Assembly (NCBI GenBank): GCA_022984795.1
Contig: JALIHJ010000020.1
Span: forward strand, 62,001-126,000
Direction: 5' to 3'
DNA from: Fabrea salina
Taxonomy: Eukaryota > Ciliophora > Heterotrichea > Heterotrichida > Fabreidae
Length of the DNA: 64,000 bases
Positions 1-10,000 of the stretch are shown piece after piece. The position numbers and the translations under genes were made by a program. The notes under the pieces were generated by a model that saw nothing but the letters and a program-made list of their open reading frames with translations, had not been told where the DNA came from and did not search any database. How positions within the stretch are numbered: the first letter of the stretch is position 1; each line of letters starts with the position of its first letter.

Positions 1-796
1 ATTTAAGCAGGAGTCTTCAAAATGGCAGAACACTGAGTTTTCAGAAATCTTTTACTCCCAAGAACAGAAGTCACGCACTATGTTCCACTGCAGCAGTGTT
101 CAGTTTAGTTTGCTTGCTCAGGTCCAAAACTGGCTAACTTGTCACCAGGCCACACCCCAACTGGCTTTTGGAGAAAGCTTTTACGAAGTGCTTTCTGACA
201 ACCCAGAAGACCTAAAAGACTTCCAAGAAACTATGAAGCTGTTTCTGAGTGAAGCATTGCCAGGCATCGAAAGGAACCTTCAAATAGAAGGAATAAACAG
301 CTTGTTGGATGTAGGAGGTGGGCACGGGTTCTTAATCATAGACCTTGCGAAAGAACACTCTAGTCTGACAGGAGCTGTTTACGACCTTCCAGAAGTCTGC
401 AGACTTGCCCAAGAAAACATAGAAGCTAATCACCTCTCAGATAGAGTAAAAGTGATAACTGGGGACTTAACCCAAAGCGTTCCTAAAGGCTTCGAAGCAA
501 TAGTGATGAAGTCTGTGCTGCACAACTGCCAAGAAACCACTTGCATTAAAATCCTCCAAAACTGCAGAGAAGCTCTGCAGCCTGGATCTAAGTTGTTTGT
601 AATTGAGTTTTTGCTCAAAAAAGAAAATCCTTGGCAAGTAAGAGAACGCACTGTAAATATACTAATGATGCTTTACTTCAACTCGAAAGAAAGAAGTGTA
701 AGTGAGTACCAAACACTTTTTGAACAAGCTAGTTTTAAGTTGCACAGGGCAATCCCTCTTGAGTCCTTCAACATCTTAGAAGCCATAGCAATTTAA
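1..796 (+). CDS. SAM-dependent O-methyltransferase, plant/animal COMT-ASMT type (5' partial)
   Basis: The frame is open to the left edge of the window (codon phase from base 2), so the N-terminus is missing and the ATG at 80 is probably internal. The visible part is the C-terminal methyltransferase domain of the small-molecule O-methyltransferase family (caffeate OMT / hydroxyindole OMT type). The SAM-binding glycine loop DVGGGHGF is followed by an acidic residue region in VYDLPEV and the conserved region MKSVLHNC, where family members usually have the catalytic His (xxxLHDW). Substrate cannot be told from sequence. It ends in TAA, 18 nt before the next gene on the same strand. Confidence 0.85.
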   Translation, partial: FKQESSKWQNTEFSEIFYSQEQKSRTMFHCSSVQFSLLAQVQNWLTCHQATPQLAFGESFYEVLSDNPEDLKDFQETMKLFLSEALPGIERNLQIEGINSLLDVGGGHGFLIIDLAKEHSSLTGAVYDLPEVCRLAQENIEANHLSDRVKVITGDLTQSVPKGFEAIVMKSVLHNCQETTCIKILQNCREALQPGSKLFVIEFLLKKENPWQVRERTVNILMMLYFNSKERSVSEYQTLFEQASFKLHRAIPLESFNILEAIAI

Positions 797-814
797 TCCA
801 TAATAAAGCGGGAA

Positions 815-2422
815 ATGGAGAGTAACTCTAATAGAAGATTCCAGGAACGCCAAAACACCTTCCAACAAATAGACCCTTACGAACACAAACGCCGGAGAGA
901 AAACTTCGCCGTAGAACTCAGGAAACAAAAACGCGACAACCGAACAGCCAAAAGACGCGCAAAGATCTCTGTAGCAGGGTACATGTTGTACTTCAAAGCA
1001 AAAGAAAACCTAACTATGCCTGAAGTCCCTGTAGCACTTGTCAAGTACAAACCCGAACTAGCTTCTGACTCTCTGAACCCTGTAGACAAACTCCAGATAA
1101 TCAAAGACTTGCTTCTGAACGAAGGAGACACCAACCTCAAAGTAGAAGGACTCAACGCTATTTTGGAACTCCTCAACGACGAACAAAGTCCCCTAGGCAC
1201 TTTAGTCCAGTTGGGCTTCACAGAGGTGTTTCAAGTTTTCATTGACTTTAACATCTACCCTACTAACATCATATACCCAGCCACTGCTTGTCTAGCAAAC
1301 ATCTGCACTGCACCTCACGAATTAATGACTCACTTCTTCAGCACTTCTATCGTGGGCAAGTTCTTAAGTGCCTTGAACTTAAGGACTTTAACTATTTGTA
1401 ACTTAGCACTGAGGGGACTAGCTAACATTGCTGGGGACTCCTACGAACTCAGGAAAGTCTTGCTTTCAAAAGGAGTGATTCACGAAGTGTCTAGTTTTCT
1501 AGACGGACTTAAAAACAACATCCACACTGTTGTAGAACCCGTCAGTCACTTACTGAACAACTTGTGTGAAAACGCAGAAGAGATCGAAATAAACGACCTA
1601 GACAGAATGGTGCAGTGGATAGGAGTCCTGACGCAGTCTACCAACTCCGACGTTAAAAAAGACTGCTTAAATGCCATCATGAAAATAACTTCGGTTGACG
1701 AGCAACGCATTCAGCTCATCCTGGACAACCAGTTGGGTTCCTACGCAGTGCAAGGACTCCACAGTACAGAGAAAAGGGCTCTTCTACACAGTCTTTCGAT
1801 CTTGTCTAACATCCTTGAAATCACAGAGGAGTATACCCACAAACTACTTGGTCTAGGAATGCTTGACAAGCTCATGCCTTGCTTAAGTCACAGCAACTCT
1901 AGAATACGCGCAAAGGCTTACTTGTTGTTGTCTAACTTAGTAGCAGGAACCAAAGAACACATAAACTTCTTTCTGAACCACTCAGTGTCTAGCTTGTCAG
2001 TTAGTGGACTCCTCGACAGCAACTTAGAAGTTAGGAAAGAGTGTTCTTACATGCTTAAGAACCTATTCATCAAAGGCACAGTTAGCCAAAAACTAGAACT
2101 ACTTAAATACGGAATCATAGAAACCCTTAAAGAATCTTTTGATGACTACGATGCTTACTTAAGCAAAAAACTACTGGACATAAGTTTCAGACTACTTGTT
2201 ACGGGAATGGAGCACTCTGAAATCTCAGGAGAACAACCCAACCAAATGGTTAAGCTTTTCATGGACTCTGGGTGTGCTGAAGAAATCGAAGCACTTACTA
2301 TGAGAACAGAAAACCCAAAAGTGGCTAAGTTAGCTACAAGCATCTGTGCAGAGTTCTTTGACGAAGCTTGTAATTCCCAGGAACTCACAAACAAGCCTTC
2401 AGGTCAATTTGAATTTAGTTAA
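815..2422 (+). CDS. Importin-alpha-like nuclear import adaptor, tryptophan array lost
   Basis: 535 aa, the usual length for importin-alpha. Residues about 8-50 form a recognisable importin-beta-binding domain (RRRENFAVELRKQKR followed by KRR). The rest is a string of armadillo repeats with conserved turns such as LANIAGDSYELRK and LLNNLCENAEE. Importin-alpha carries nuclear localisation signals to importin-beta and the pore. In ordinary family members each NLS-contacting repeat has a W three to four residues before the conserved N. Here the N is mostly kept but every W position I can align is another residue (A, R, H, L, L, Y). Ciliates are known to have expanded importin-alpha sets, some specific to macro- or micronucleus, so this may be such a specialised paralogue (inference). 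Confidence 0.85.
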   Translation: MESNSNRRFQERQNTFQQIDPYEHKRRRENFAVELRKQKRDNRTAKRRAKISVAGYMLYFKAKENLTMPEVPVALVKYKPELASDSLNPVDKLQIIKDLLLNEGDTNLKVEGLNAILELLNDEQSPLGTLVQLGFTEVFQVFIDFNIYPTNIIYPATACLANICTAPHELMTHFFSTSIVGKFLSALNLRTLTICNLALRGLANIAGDSYELRKVLLSKGVIHEVSSFLDGLKNNIHTVVEPVSHLLNNLCENAEEIEINDLDRMVQWIGVLTQSTNSDVKKDCLNAIMKITSVDEQRIQLILDNQLGSYAVQGLHSTEKRALLHSLSILSNILEITEEYTHKLLGLGMLDKLMPCLSHSNSRIRAKAYLLLSNLVAGTKEHINFFLNHSVSSLSVSGLLDSNLEVRKECSYMLKNLFIKGTVSQKLELLKYGIIETLKESFDDYDAYLSKKLLDISFRLLVTGMEHSEISGEQPNQMVKLFMDSGCAEEIEALTMRTENPKVAKLATSICAEFFDEACNSQELTNKPSGQFEFS

Positions 2423-2436
2423 CTTAATTGTATAAT

Positions 2437-3355
2437 ATGGCTGAAAACCTGCAAACTTTGAAAAGAGACATATTCAACCTAAAAAAGCTCAGTTTCCAGT
2501 ACTTGAACTCCTTGAAAACAGGGTCTGTGCAAGAAGACCCTTTTCCTCAAATACTAAACTCCATACAAACCCAAATAGCCAACTGTAAAATCCACAGTAG
2601 TGAAGCAACACGTGCGAACTCACCAACAAATCCAACGAACCAAAGACCAAATAGTCTCTATTAAAAACCACAACTTCGAGAAGACAAAGAAGCTCATAGA
2701 CATCCACAACTCACTTGAAGAAACTCTTTCTCAAAACCAAAAGGAACTTGAACTTGCTGAGTCACTAAACAAAGTTCCTTTAAAAGAACTTATTCTGTAC
2801 TCCCACAGGATTAGCGGAACTAGTTTGGCGCCTTCGGGGTGGAACTACCAAGACCCTTTGCCTATTTCTTTCAGGCCACCTGCTCCTCAAGAACACGAAA
2901 TGCGTTCTACTGCTCTTTTTTACAACGACACACAACAGTCAGCACCCAAACCTATCATCAAAGTCACTAAACTCACTGACGCCATCAGAGTTTCTATTTT
3001 TTGTTCACTGCCTTCTGCAAGCATCAGGTACACTATAGACAACTCCATGCCCTCTGCCTTAACTGGGAAGGTTTATGACCAGCCCTTTGACTTGCCTGTA
3101 GAAACAGATTGTGCAGTCAAGGCAGTAGCCATAGCCGCAGGCTACAGAGAAAGCGAGCTCAGCATTGCTCCAGTGGCAGAAACAGCTTTCCCAATGCCAG
3201 CTAAAGTAGAGCACATGGCAGAGAGACCTGCCCATGTAGTTTCAGGAAAGGACCCTTTGGACTTGGGAATGGACATTTCTCCTTACTCAAGTTCAAGGAT
3301 TTCTAGTGACGAGGAAAGTGAATATTCTTCTCCTTTTCATACTTTCGGCAGATAA
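2437..3355 (+). CDS. MED4: Mediator complex subunit 4 (MED4), one 16-nt intron
   Basis: Two exons, 2437-2584 and 2601-3355, joined across a 16-nt intron to give 300 aa. Without splicing the first frame ends at 2664 in an unrelated tail. Spliced, the N-terminal coiled coil (about 1-110) runs into the MED4 signature around residues 110-170: VPLKELILYSHRISGTS, then a W and proline-rich segment, then HEMRSTALF. This matches the family pattern of a short (Y/W)(A/S)HRIS helix followed by an EMRSGLL-like motif. MED4 is a core subunit of the Mediator middle module that links transcription factors to RNA polymerase II in the nucleus. The C-terminal half (about 175-300) is a lineage-specific Ser/Pro-rich extension. 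The start is ATG 2437 in the local TATAATATGG context, 14 nt after the importin stop. Confidence 0.85.
2585..2600 (+). other. 16-nt spliceosomal intron in MED4
   Basis: GTAAAATCCACAGTAG. Removing it joins codons AAC T|TG AAG and restores a frame that contains the whole MED4 signature. Being 16 nt, retention shifts the frame. It is the only 16-nt intron seen in the window; the other five are 15 nt. Confidence 0.9.
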
Positions 3356-3362
3356 TTATTAC

Positions 3363-4214
3363 TTAAACTAAAATGCTGTGGGGATTCCAACAGGTTCTTT
3401 TTTGAGCTATGTTTTGGAGCTTCAAAATGTCTTCTTCTTGGAGTTCGAAGTCCACTTGGGCGTTTTCTAGGATTCTTTCGGGTGTTTGGCTTTTAGGCAG
3501 AACAACTGTGTTCTTCTGCAAGCCCCAACGCACTAGTATTTGGGACTTGGTTTTCTGGTACTTTCGGGAGACTTCGTTCACGAAGGGGTGGTTCCAGAGT
3601 TGGTCGTCTGTTCTTGCTAGAGGGGAGTAACTTTCTATGAGTATTCCTCTGTTTTGACAGAACTCAATGAGTTCCTGTTCATAGCACATTGGGTGGTTTT
3701 CGATTTGGTTCACACTTGGAGTCACTGAAGCTATTTGGAGAAGTTTTTCTAAGTGGTGAATTAAAAAGTTAGAAACTCCAATGCTCCTTACTTTCCCTTC
3801 AGCTTGCAGAGCTTCTAAGGCTCTCCAGGTTTGGTGTCTTAAGTTAACTTGGGTTTGGTCACTAGCACTGCACTTGAAAGATCCAGGCCAGTGGATTAAA
3901 ACTAGGTCTAGGTAGTCTGTGTTTAGATTTCTAAGGGAGTTTTGGACTGTTTTGTAAGCAGTTTCGTAGCCGTGCTGGCTAGGTCCTACTTTAGTGGTGA
4001 GGAATATTGAGTTCCTGTCTGTCTCCTGCAGTGCCTTTCCTACTTCTGATTCGTTTCCGTAAAGAGAAGCAGTGTCTAGGTGTTTGTAGCCTGCTTCGAG
4101 GGCAGTCTTTACAGCACGGAAGCACGCTTCTCCTTTTATCTGGTATGTTCCAAACCCTACTTTAGGTATTCTGAACCCAGTGTTTAGTTGGTAGACTTCA
4201 CTCAAAACTTTCAT
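3363..4214 (-). CDS. Aldo/keto reductase
   Basis: 283 aa, full length for the AKR superfamily (NADPH-dependent reduction of carbonyls, cytosolic TIM barrel). The catalytic tetrad is complete: D47 and Y52 in LDTASLYGNE, K75 in TTKV, H108 in LIHWPG. The cofactor-binding C-terminal part has IGVSNF, NQIENHP, SYSPLA and the VLPKS motif. It resembles the prokaryote-type 2,5-diketogluconate reductase/prostaglandin F synthase branch common in protists. Substrate unknown. Its stop lies 7 nt from the convergent MED4 stop, and its start lies 16 nt downstream of the stop of the upstream histidine kinase gene on the same strand. Confidence 0.93.
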   Translation of the reverse strand: MKVLSEVYQLNTGFRIPKVGFGTYQIKGEACFRAVKTALEAGYKHLDTASLYGNESEVGKALQETDRNSIFLTTKVGPSQHGYETAYKTVQNSLRNLNTDYLDLVLIHWPGSFKCSASDQTQVNLRHQTWRALEALQAEGKVRSIGVSNFLIHHLEKLLQIASVTPSVNQIENHPMCYEQELIEFCQNRGILIESYSPLARTDDQLWNHPFVNEVSRKYQKTKSQILVRWGLQKNTVVLPKSQTPERILENAQVDFELQEEDILKLQNIAQKRTCWNPHSILV

Positions 4215-4230
4215 TTATGTAGGAATTAAC

Positions 4231-6366
4231 TTAAGTACCTAAGAAGTAACTGACAGTGCTAGAGAGTACCTGGTTAGAAATGGGTTTGGGCAGGTGGAGT
4301 TGCATGCCTGACTGGTAGGACTTTTGGATTTCCTGGGGACTCGAAAAGGCACTGCAGCCCACAATCACAGGCAAACTGCTGATGTGGCCGGACGAGTAAA
4401 GTGCTCGAATGGCAGCAGTGGCTTCCCAGCCGTTCATAACGGGCATGTCGATGTCCATGAGTATGAGTTTGACTTCTTCGCCTGCTGAGTAAAGTTGCTT
4501 TACGGTTTCAAGGGCTTCTTTGCCGTTGCAGACTTCAGTGAACTTGTAGCCAAGGGACTCCAGAGAAGTGCCCAGGATCATGCGGTTGAAGTCGTTGTCG
4601 TCAACTAGAAGTATTTCGGAACAAAGGTGGTGTTTGGAGGGGTCGAGGTGTCTGAACTCAATGAGGCTGGAAGTTTCTTCAGGCACAGCTAGATCTCCCG
4701 AGAGTTCTTCAACCACTAAGTGTTCTTCAGGACAGTCTATGCCAATAGGCACTTCAAAACTGAACTCTGAACCTTTGCCCATTTCCGAAACCACTTCAAT
4801 GCCCCCAGCCCCAAGTGCCTGGGCCACCAAGTTAGAAACGTGGAGTCCCAGTCCGCAGCCCTCAGCACTGAAGTAGTTGGTGCTTTGGCTCTCGAAAATC
4901 TGGAACAGAAAGGGCAGTTTCTCAGGAGGAATGCCAATGCCTGTGTCTTTGACTGAGACTCTGAGTTTGTGTGTCACTGAAAAAGTAGCTGTGAGTTCAA
5001 TGAAGCCCCTGGAAGTGTACTTAAGGGCGTTGCTGAGCAGGTTAACCAGCACTTGTTTGAGGCGCAGGGAGTCAGAAGTGCAAACTGCAGGCAGTGAAGG
5101 GTCTATTCGCGAAAGCACTCTAACACCCTTTTTGGCAGCCTGGAGAGCTATGAGTCGCAGTGCCTCCGAAAGCAAGTCTGCAAGGCGGAACTCACTCAGA
5201 GTAGGCTGGAAAGAGTTGCTGATGAACTGGGAGTAGTCCAACAGGTCGTTGACTATACAAAGCAGTAACTGACTAGACACCTCCACTATTTCCAGGTCCT
5301 GGCAACTGTGCTCTGAGTCAAGGAGGTGCTCAGTGACACTCATGATGGCGTAGAGGGGAGTGCGCATTTCGTGGGAAATACTGCGAATCAGTGAGTTGCG
5401 GCACTTGTTGAGAGCGTCTGCCTTCTCTAGGTCAATGATATGCTGAGCGTCATTGGCTGTCAACAACAAAGCTTCGTGGTCGCCCCAACGGATTTTCTTA
5501 ACCGCAAATTCCAAAACATGGGACTCAGTTTTGACCAGTCCAAGTTTGAGTTGGGTGTCCAAGTCAAGCTCTGCACACCTCTTAAGGTCAGACAACAACC
5601 CAGAGTCAGAAGAGTCCGGAAAACAAAACCTGCGTGAAGGAATGTAAGTAAACTCTCCCAGAGCTTCCAATAACTCAGACTCGCCACAACCTGCAAAGTC
5701 AAGTAGTCTCTGGTTAGACACCTCAGTCTCCAAGTCAACACTCAACACACCCATTCCAAACGGAGAGCTTTGGATGATGCAGTTTAAGTTTCCGTAAGCT
5801 TCTTTAAGTTTGGTCAAGTACTCAGTTATCCGTTTATCAGAGTCGTTAAATAACTTAGAAGAAAACACAATAGAAAAAACACTAGAGATCATTATAATTT
5901 CAGGACCAGCAGTCTTTATAAAATCATATTGATTCTCAGCTAAGAAAAGAAACATCAAAAACCCACTCTTAACTACTAAACTCAAAAGAGGATAGTAGTT
6001 CCTAGAGATTTTTGACTGGAAATTATGCACGCTAATGCTCGTGAGGAATCCAAGTAAGTACTTTTGTTCTGGATAAGTGAAAAATGCTGAGTAAAGTCCA
6101 TGCAAGTTAAGTGCCTCAAAAAATGCTTGCATAAGGACAGTTCTCTGGCAGTTGGTCTTGATAATTAAGTAGAACATCAAAGCATAGGTCAGTCTCAGGA
6201 AAGGACTTGATGATGAAAGAAGGATGTAGTAATCTTCCTTTACCCAAACTTCAATAAACCTTAGAGGAGTACTGATAAATAGAATAGCCATACAAACTTT
6301 CAATACAAGCTTGAACTCCTTGATATTTCCAAATTCTTCTTGTTTGATTTCAGGAAAGTCCATCAT
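4231..6366 (-). CDS. Membrane hybrid histidine kinase with C-terminal receiver
   Basis: 711 aa. Residues about 20-175 hold several hydrophobic segments (about five membrane spans). Residues 185-310 are a PAS-like linker (weak). The HisKA dimerisation helix has the phospho-acceptor H332 in RSISHEMRTP. The HATPase domain has the N box (NLLSNALKY), G1 box (DTGIGIP) and G2 box (GLGLHVSN). The receiver domain (about 585-711) has the acidic pair in LVDDNDFNR, phospho-acceptor D638 in MDIDMPVMNG, and K693 in LPKPIS. All catalytic residues are present, so a functional membrane phosphorelay kinase is expected. Hybrid kinases are known in ciliates; a downstream phosphotransfer partner is not in this window. 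Two adjacent ATGs start the frame; the first is used here. Confidence 0.93.
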   Translation of the reverse strand: MMDFPEIKQEEFGNIKEFKLVLKVCMAILFISTPLRFIEVWVKEDYYILLSSSSPFLRLTYALMFYLIIKTNCQRTVLMQAFFEALNLHGLYSAFFTYPEQKYLLGFLTSISVHNFQSKISRNYYPLLSLVVKSGFLMFLFLAENQYDFIKTAGPEIIMISSVFSIVFSSKLFNDSDKRITEYLTKLKEAYGNLNCIIQSSPFGMGVLSVDLETEVSNQRLLDFAGCGESELLEALGEFTYIPSRRFCFPDSSDSGLLSDLKRCAELDLDTQLKLGLVKTESHVLEFAVKKIRWGDHEALLLTANDAQHIIDLEKADALNKCRNSLIRSISHEMRTPLYAIMSVTEHLLDSEHSCQDLEIVEVSSQLLLCIVNDLLDYSQFISNSFQPTLSEFRLADLLSEALRLIALQAAKKGVRVLSRIDPSLPAVCTSDSLRLKQVLVNLLSNALKYTSRGFIELTATFSVTHKLRVSVKDTGIGIPPEKLPFLFQIFESQSTNYFSAEGCGLGLHVSNLVAQALGAGGIEVVSEMGKGSEFSFEVPIGIDCPEEHLVVEELSGDLAVPEETSSLIEFRHLDPSKHHLCSEILLVDDNDFNRMILGTSLESLGYKFTEVCNGKEALETVKQLYSAGEEVKLILMDIDMPVMNGWEATAAIRALYSSGHISSLPVIVGCSAFSSPQEIQKSYQSGMQLHLPKPISNQVLSSTVSYFLGT

Positions 6367-6520
6367 TTATTTATAAGTGTTTTCGAACTGACTTTATCTA
6401 CCTATTTAACTAAATTTGACACAAAATTCCATTTGAAAATCTATGATTCATTCAAGCTGATTCATGCAAGAATTAATAATTTTAAGAATAAAATATGAAA
6501 TGCACTTATAATCCAATAAT
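6367..6520. promoter_or_regulatory. Divergent intergenic spacer (154 nt)
   Basis: Spacer between the start codons of the histidine kinase (minus) and the MGC protein (plus). It is AT-rich and, with the spacers at 30352-30523 and 60520-60670, among the longest non-coding stretches in the window, so it must hold both promoters. A short direct repeat, GATTCAT near 6445 and again near 6460, is visible. I see no tRNA or further reading frame. Confidence 0.4.
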
Positions 6521-7042
6521 ATGGGGTGTTTTTCAAGCAAGAAAGCAACGGTGCATCAGAGCCAAAGGGCAGTAAAAGTATTCTGTATGAATTCTATGAG
6601 AGACAAGATTATCAGCTTAATAAGAGAGTGTACAATAGAGTTATCCGAAAGCAAAAAAGAACTTGACTTATGGGTCTTCCACAACGACCAAGAAAAAAGC
6701 TTGTTAGTACTTAAGAAGCAAGAATATATCAAAGACTCACTTAAGCACATGAGACGTCTAATCAAAAACATAGACGACTTGCCTGAACAACTTACCAGAA
6801 GAAACACTAAGTACAGAGTTTACAAGCACTGCGAAAAAGTATTGGCTCAAATCGACATGGACATCGTGAGAATGGACCTTACGGACAACAAACACTCTGA
6901 CAACAGCGCTTTGACATCTTCTAACTTACAAATAGACGAACTTGACCTACAAGTGAAGCTCTACAACATAGTCGAGCAAAAACAAGCTAGTTCTACGGAA
7001 GGAGTGTTTCGGCAAAAGTTCGTGAAGAAGCATAAACTTTAG
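6521..7042 (+). CDS. MGC-family protein 1, predicted dual-acylated, unknown function
   Basis: 173 aa, no domain I recognise. It begins MGCFSSKK, a textbook N-myristoylation context (G2, S6, basic residues after) with C3 available for palmitoylation, so it is predicted on a membrane. The rest is charged and helical. It is clearly homologous to the product at 54141-54674: both share the order acyl signal, VKV/VHS-N-SxR(D/S)xI, an S-E/H-SKK helix, an identical LVLKKQEYIK-type block, an (D/E)DNSAL motif, a DELxLxxKL(Y/F)N segment and a GVFRQKF(V/I)K C-terminus. The stop TAG overlaps the stop of the convergent giant gene by 4 nt. Confidence 0.85.
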   Translation: MGCFSSKKATVHQSQRAVKVFCMNSMRDKIISLIRECTIELSESKKELDLWVFHNDQEKSLLVLKKQEYIKDSLKHMRRLIKNIDDLPEQLTRRNTKYRVYKHCEKVLAQIDMDIVRMDLTDNKHSDNSALTSSNLQIDELDLQVKLYNIVEQKQASSTEGVFRQKFVKKHKL

Positions 7043-10000
7043 ATATGTAAATCACTAACGGCTTGGGAGACCGAATTCGAACTTAAGCTTTTGAAGGTTC
7101 TGATGGACCGGCTTGTTTTCTTAGTAATTTTGGACCTAGCCTCTATGAGCCACTTAAGGGCTATTTTCCGGCAGTGAGAAGGAACTTTTTGGGCGGGTTG
7201 AGCAAACTTCCTTATGTTGAGTTCTTGGGCAGCTATTCTGGTAAGTGGGTTTGCAAGTTCTAAGTTTCCTTGTTTTTTGAGTTTTAGTATTTGTTTGCAG
7301 TCTCTGCAGTAAGTGTGGGCTTTTTGCTTGCGCAAGTAGTACTTTTGGAAGTGGGAAATGGTAAGGGTAAGTCCTTTGAAATCTCTTTGGTAGTCACTTA
7401 GTAGTTTGTAGAAGCTTTCGTCAAAGGCTAGAGTTAAGTTTTCTTGAGTGCTGCAGTTTTGGCAGTTTTGGTCTAAATTGAAGAGGTTTTTGGTTTCTTC
7501 TTTCAAAATAAGGTTAAGTTTTGCTTGACTTAGCCAAGAAAAAGCAATTGTTTGAGTTGAAGTCTCAGGGACTGGTTCTGGGTAGTGCTGGTCTAGTTTG
7601 AGTTTTTTGGAGTGTTCAGAGATGTTTCTTATAATTTCTAGCTGTCTTTTGTGTTCTTCTTCTTGTTCGAGTTTTCTTTTTTCTTGAGCGTGGATCTTAA
7701 AAACTTCAGAGTACTTCTCACGAAGGAATTCCTGGCACACGTAGTTGTTTTTGCAGATAAAAGCAATGTTTTTAATGAGCCAGTCTTTGTTTTTGCTGAT
7801 GAACTTAGTTTTGAACATTTCTGTTTGGACTTTCTGGACTAAAGCGTTTTCTTCAGTGTAGTCGTCTATGAGCTGAACTACTTCTTGATCTTCAGAAGGG
7901 AAGTCTTGGGTAAACACTGGACTAGATCTTGGCTTCCATAGTTTCAGGAACTCAGTTGCTTTTTTAAGGATGTACCTGGTAGGGAAGTGGATTAGAACCA
8001 TAGCAAAGAAAACCACTAGCAACAAAGGGTCCGAAAAAGGGTTGTGGCTGTTCCTAAGCATTATAGTGGCCCCAAAAATAATAGCAGTGAAACCCCAGCT
8101 AGTAATAGTAACTGAAAAGTAAAACTGCGAAGAATAACACATGTAGTCAATAGACCTCCAGTTAATACTGATAGATCGGTCTAGCTTGGCCTCTGGACCA
8201 TACTTCCAGTCCTTGTTTCTGGTTTTGAATCTGTAAGCGTTGTAAGTTAAGTAGTCAAACAACTTGTACCCGTACAAACTCTCAACCAAGTGGAACAGAA
8301 GCACGTCTATAATTAAGTGGGGCACAATGTCCACTACTGAAAACAACACATAGTAACTAACGTCGCTTTGCTGGATGCCGTAGTTCTTAGGAACTTGGGT
8401 TTCGTCAGCAAACATGTATATGAAAAAAAGCACAAAGGGCGCCATAAACACCGCTTGGACCTGAGAAGAGTACTCAAGCATAGTTGTCATTAAGCCTTCC
8501 ATGTTGTTGCGGTGGTCTCCGTATTGTCTACTGATCTTTGATATTAGCTTGCTATAGTTCTTAAGTCTCTTCAAAATGGCACTTCTAAAAAGCCTTTCAG
8601 CAAAGGCATAACGAGAGACCAGCTTAACAGAGAACTCCTCGAACTTAGAAGATAAATACTCCAAAAAAGGGTTGAAGTAAATCCTTTGGAACAGCACTAA
8701 ACCTGTAGTGAACAAAAAGTACTGCAGGAACTGAATGAAGTTTTCTGAAGCTAGGGATATAACTAGTTTGTTAGTACTCAAGCAAGTGTAAAAAGGAGAA
8801 ACTAACAACAACTCTCCAAAAATCAAACGCGAAAGCAAGTGGTAAAGAACTATGTCAAGTATCATAAACCCAAACAAAAATCCAAAAATGTTTTGTTTGA
8901 AAGCTTCTGAGTAACTAAACTCTAGTCTGATTGTAATCAGCATAACTAGCACTGCACTAATCAGTAAAAAGAACCTTCTTTTGAAAACTATTGCTTCGCG
9001 GTTAGACTTGACTGTTGTTATTCCTGACTGAGAAGCTGTGTTGGGAGTACTTATTGAGTGCTCGCTATCTGAAACCTCGTACTTCTGACTAGGCAGCACA
9101 GCTGCAGTGCTTTCCTCAGGCAAAGGAATTAAGAACCTAGCTCCGTAAACTAGCAAAACTATTCCTAAGCAAAGAATTGCTAAACCAAGTCTGCCTCTGC
9201 TGTTTTGGAGTTCTTGTTCAGTTGTTATTTCGCCCGGACCTTCCCAAGTTGGAGAAACTTTTGGAAACAACAATTGGGAGTTCAGAAGATTCGGAAACAC
9301 AATCATTGCTAGTATAACTGGGATGGATCCATAAGTTGTTCCCAAGGCCGGAGCCACTGCTGAAGCTAAAAAGTGCATTTGGAAGTGTAACTTTGGGTGG
9401 TTCTTCAGAAACAGCATGTGCAGGAAGTAAACTATGCTCAACAGAGAAAGCACAGATAATCCTAAGGCCACAAAAACCAGAATGTAAACAGGAATTCCTA
9501 ACTGGAAGTTGTTAAGAAGTTCAAACCAACCTATAGCGTAGTACTCTACTCTAAGAGTATACCCAGGATGGGACTGGGTTTTTTCTTCCAAACTGTATTT
9601 TTCCAGGTTAATTTCAACATTCACAATCGACTTAGTTTTTTGGTCATTTTGGTAGTACTTGATGACGACCCTTACTTCAGTGGGTATTCCTTCATTGCCG
9701 TGTGGAACGACTTCTACAGGAATCATGGTGTCAGCCAGGTCCAAAACTTCTTCTAAGTAAATAGACTCATAGTCTGAAGTAAACAAGTTATCCGTGCTTT
9801 GAGGGTCTCTAGTTAGGTAGAACAAAGTGGTTCTTTCAGTGACTTCGAACCAGTAGTTTTTGTTAGACCTTTCGAACATTACGTCTTCTGCGTAGTAACA
9901 CTTCACAGAAACTTCACAAGAGTCAGCTGTAGGGCTTATTCCACTAAAAGGAACAGGGTTCACTACCACTGTTTCTTTTTCTGACACTAAGTCACAGAAC

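Noticed and set aside
4231-6366. A prokaryotic transfer origin for the hybrid histidine kinase
   Set aside because: Hybrid kinases are already known in ciliates, and codon use and spacing match neighbouring genes.
7039-7600. Similarity of LAFDESFYKLLSDYQRDF in the giant protein tail to LAFGESFYEVLSDNPEDL in the O-methyltransferase at 150-220
   Set aside because: Only about 20 residues and no further match around it; probably chance or low-complexity similarity.
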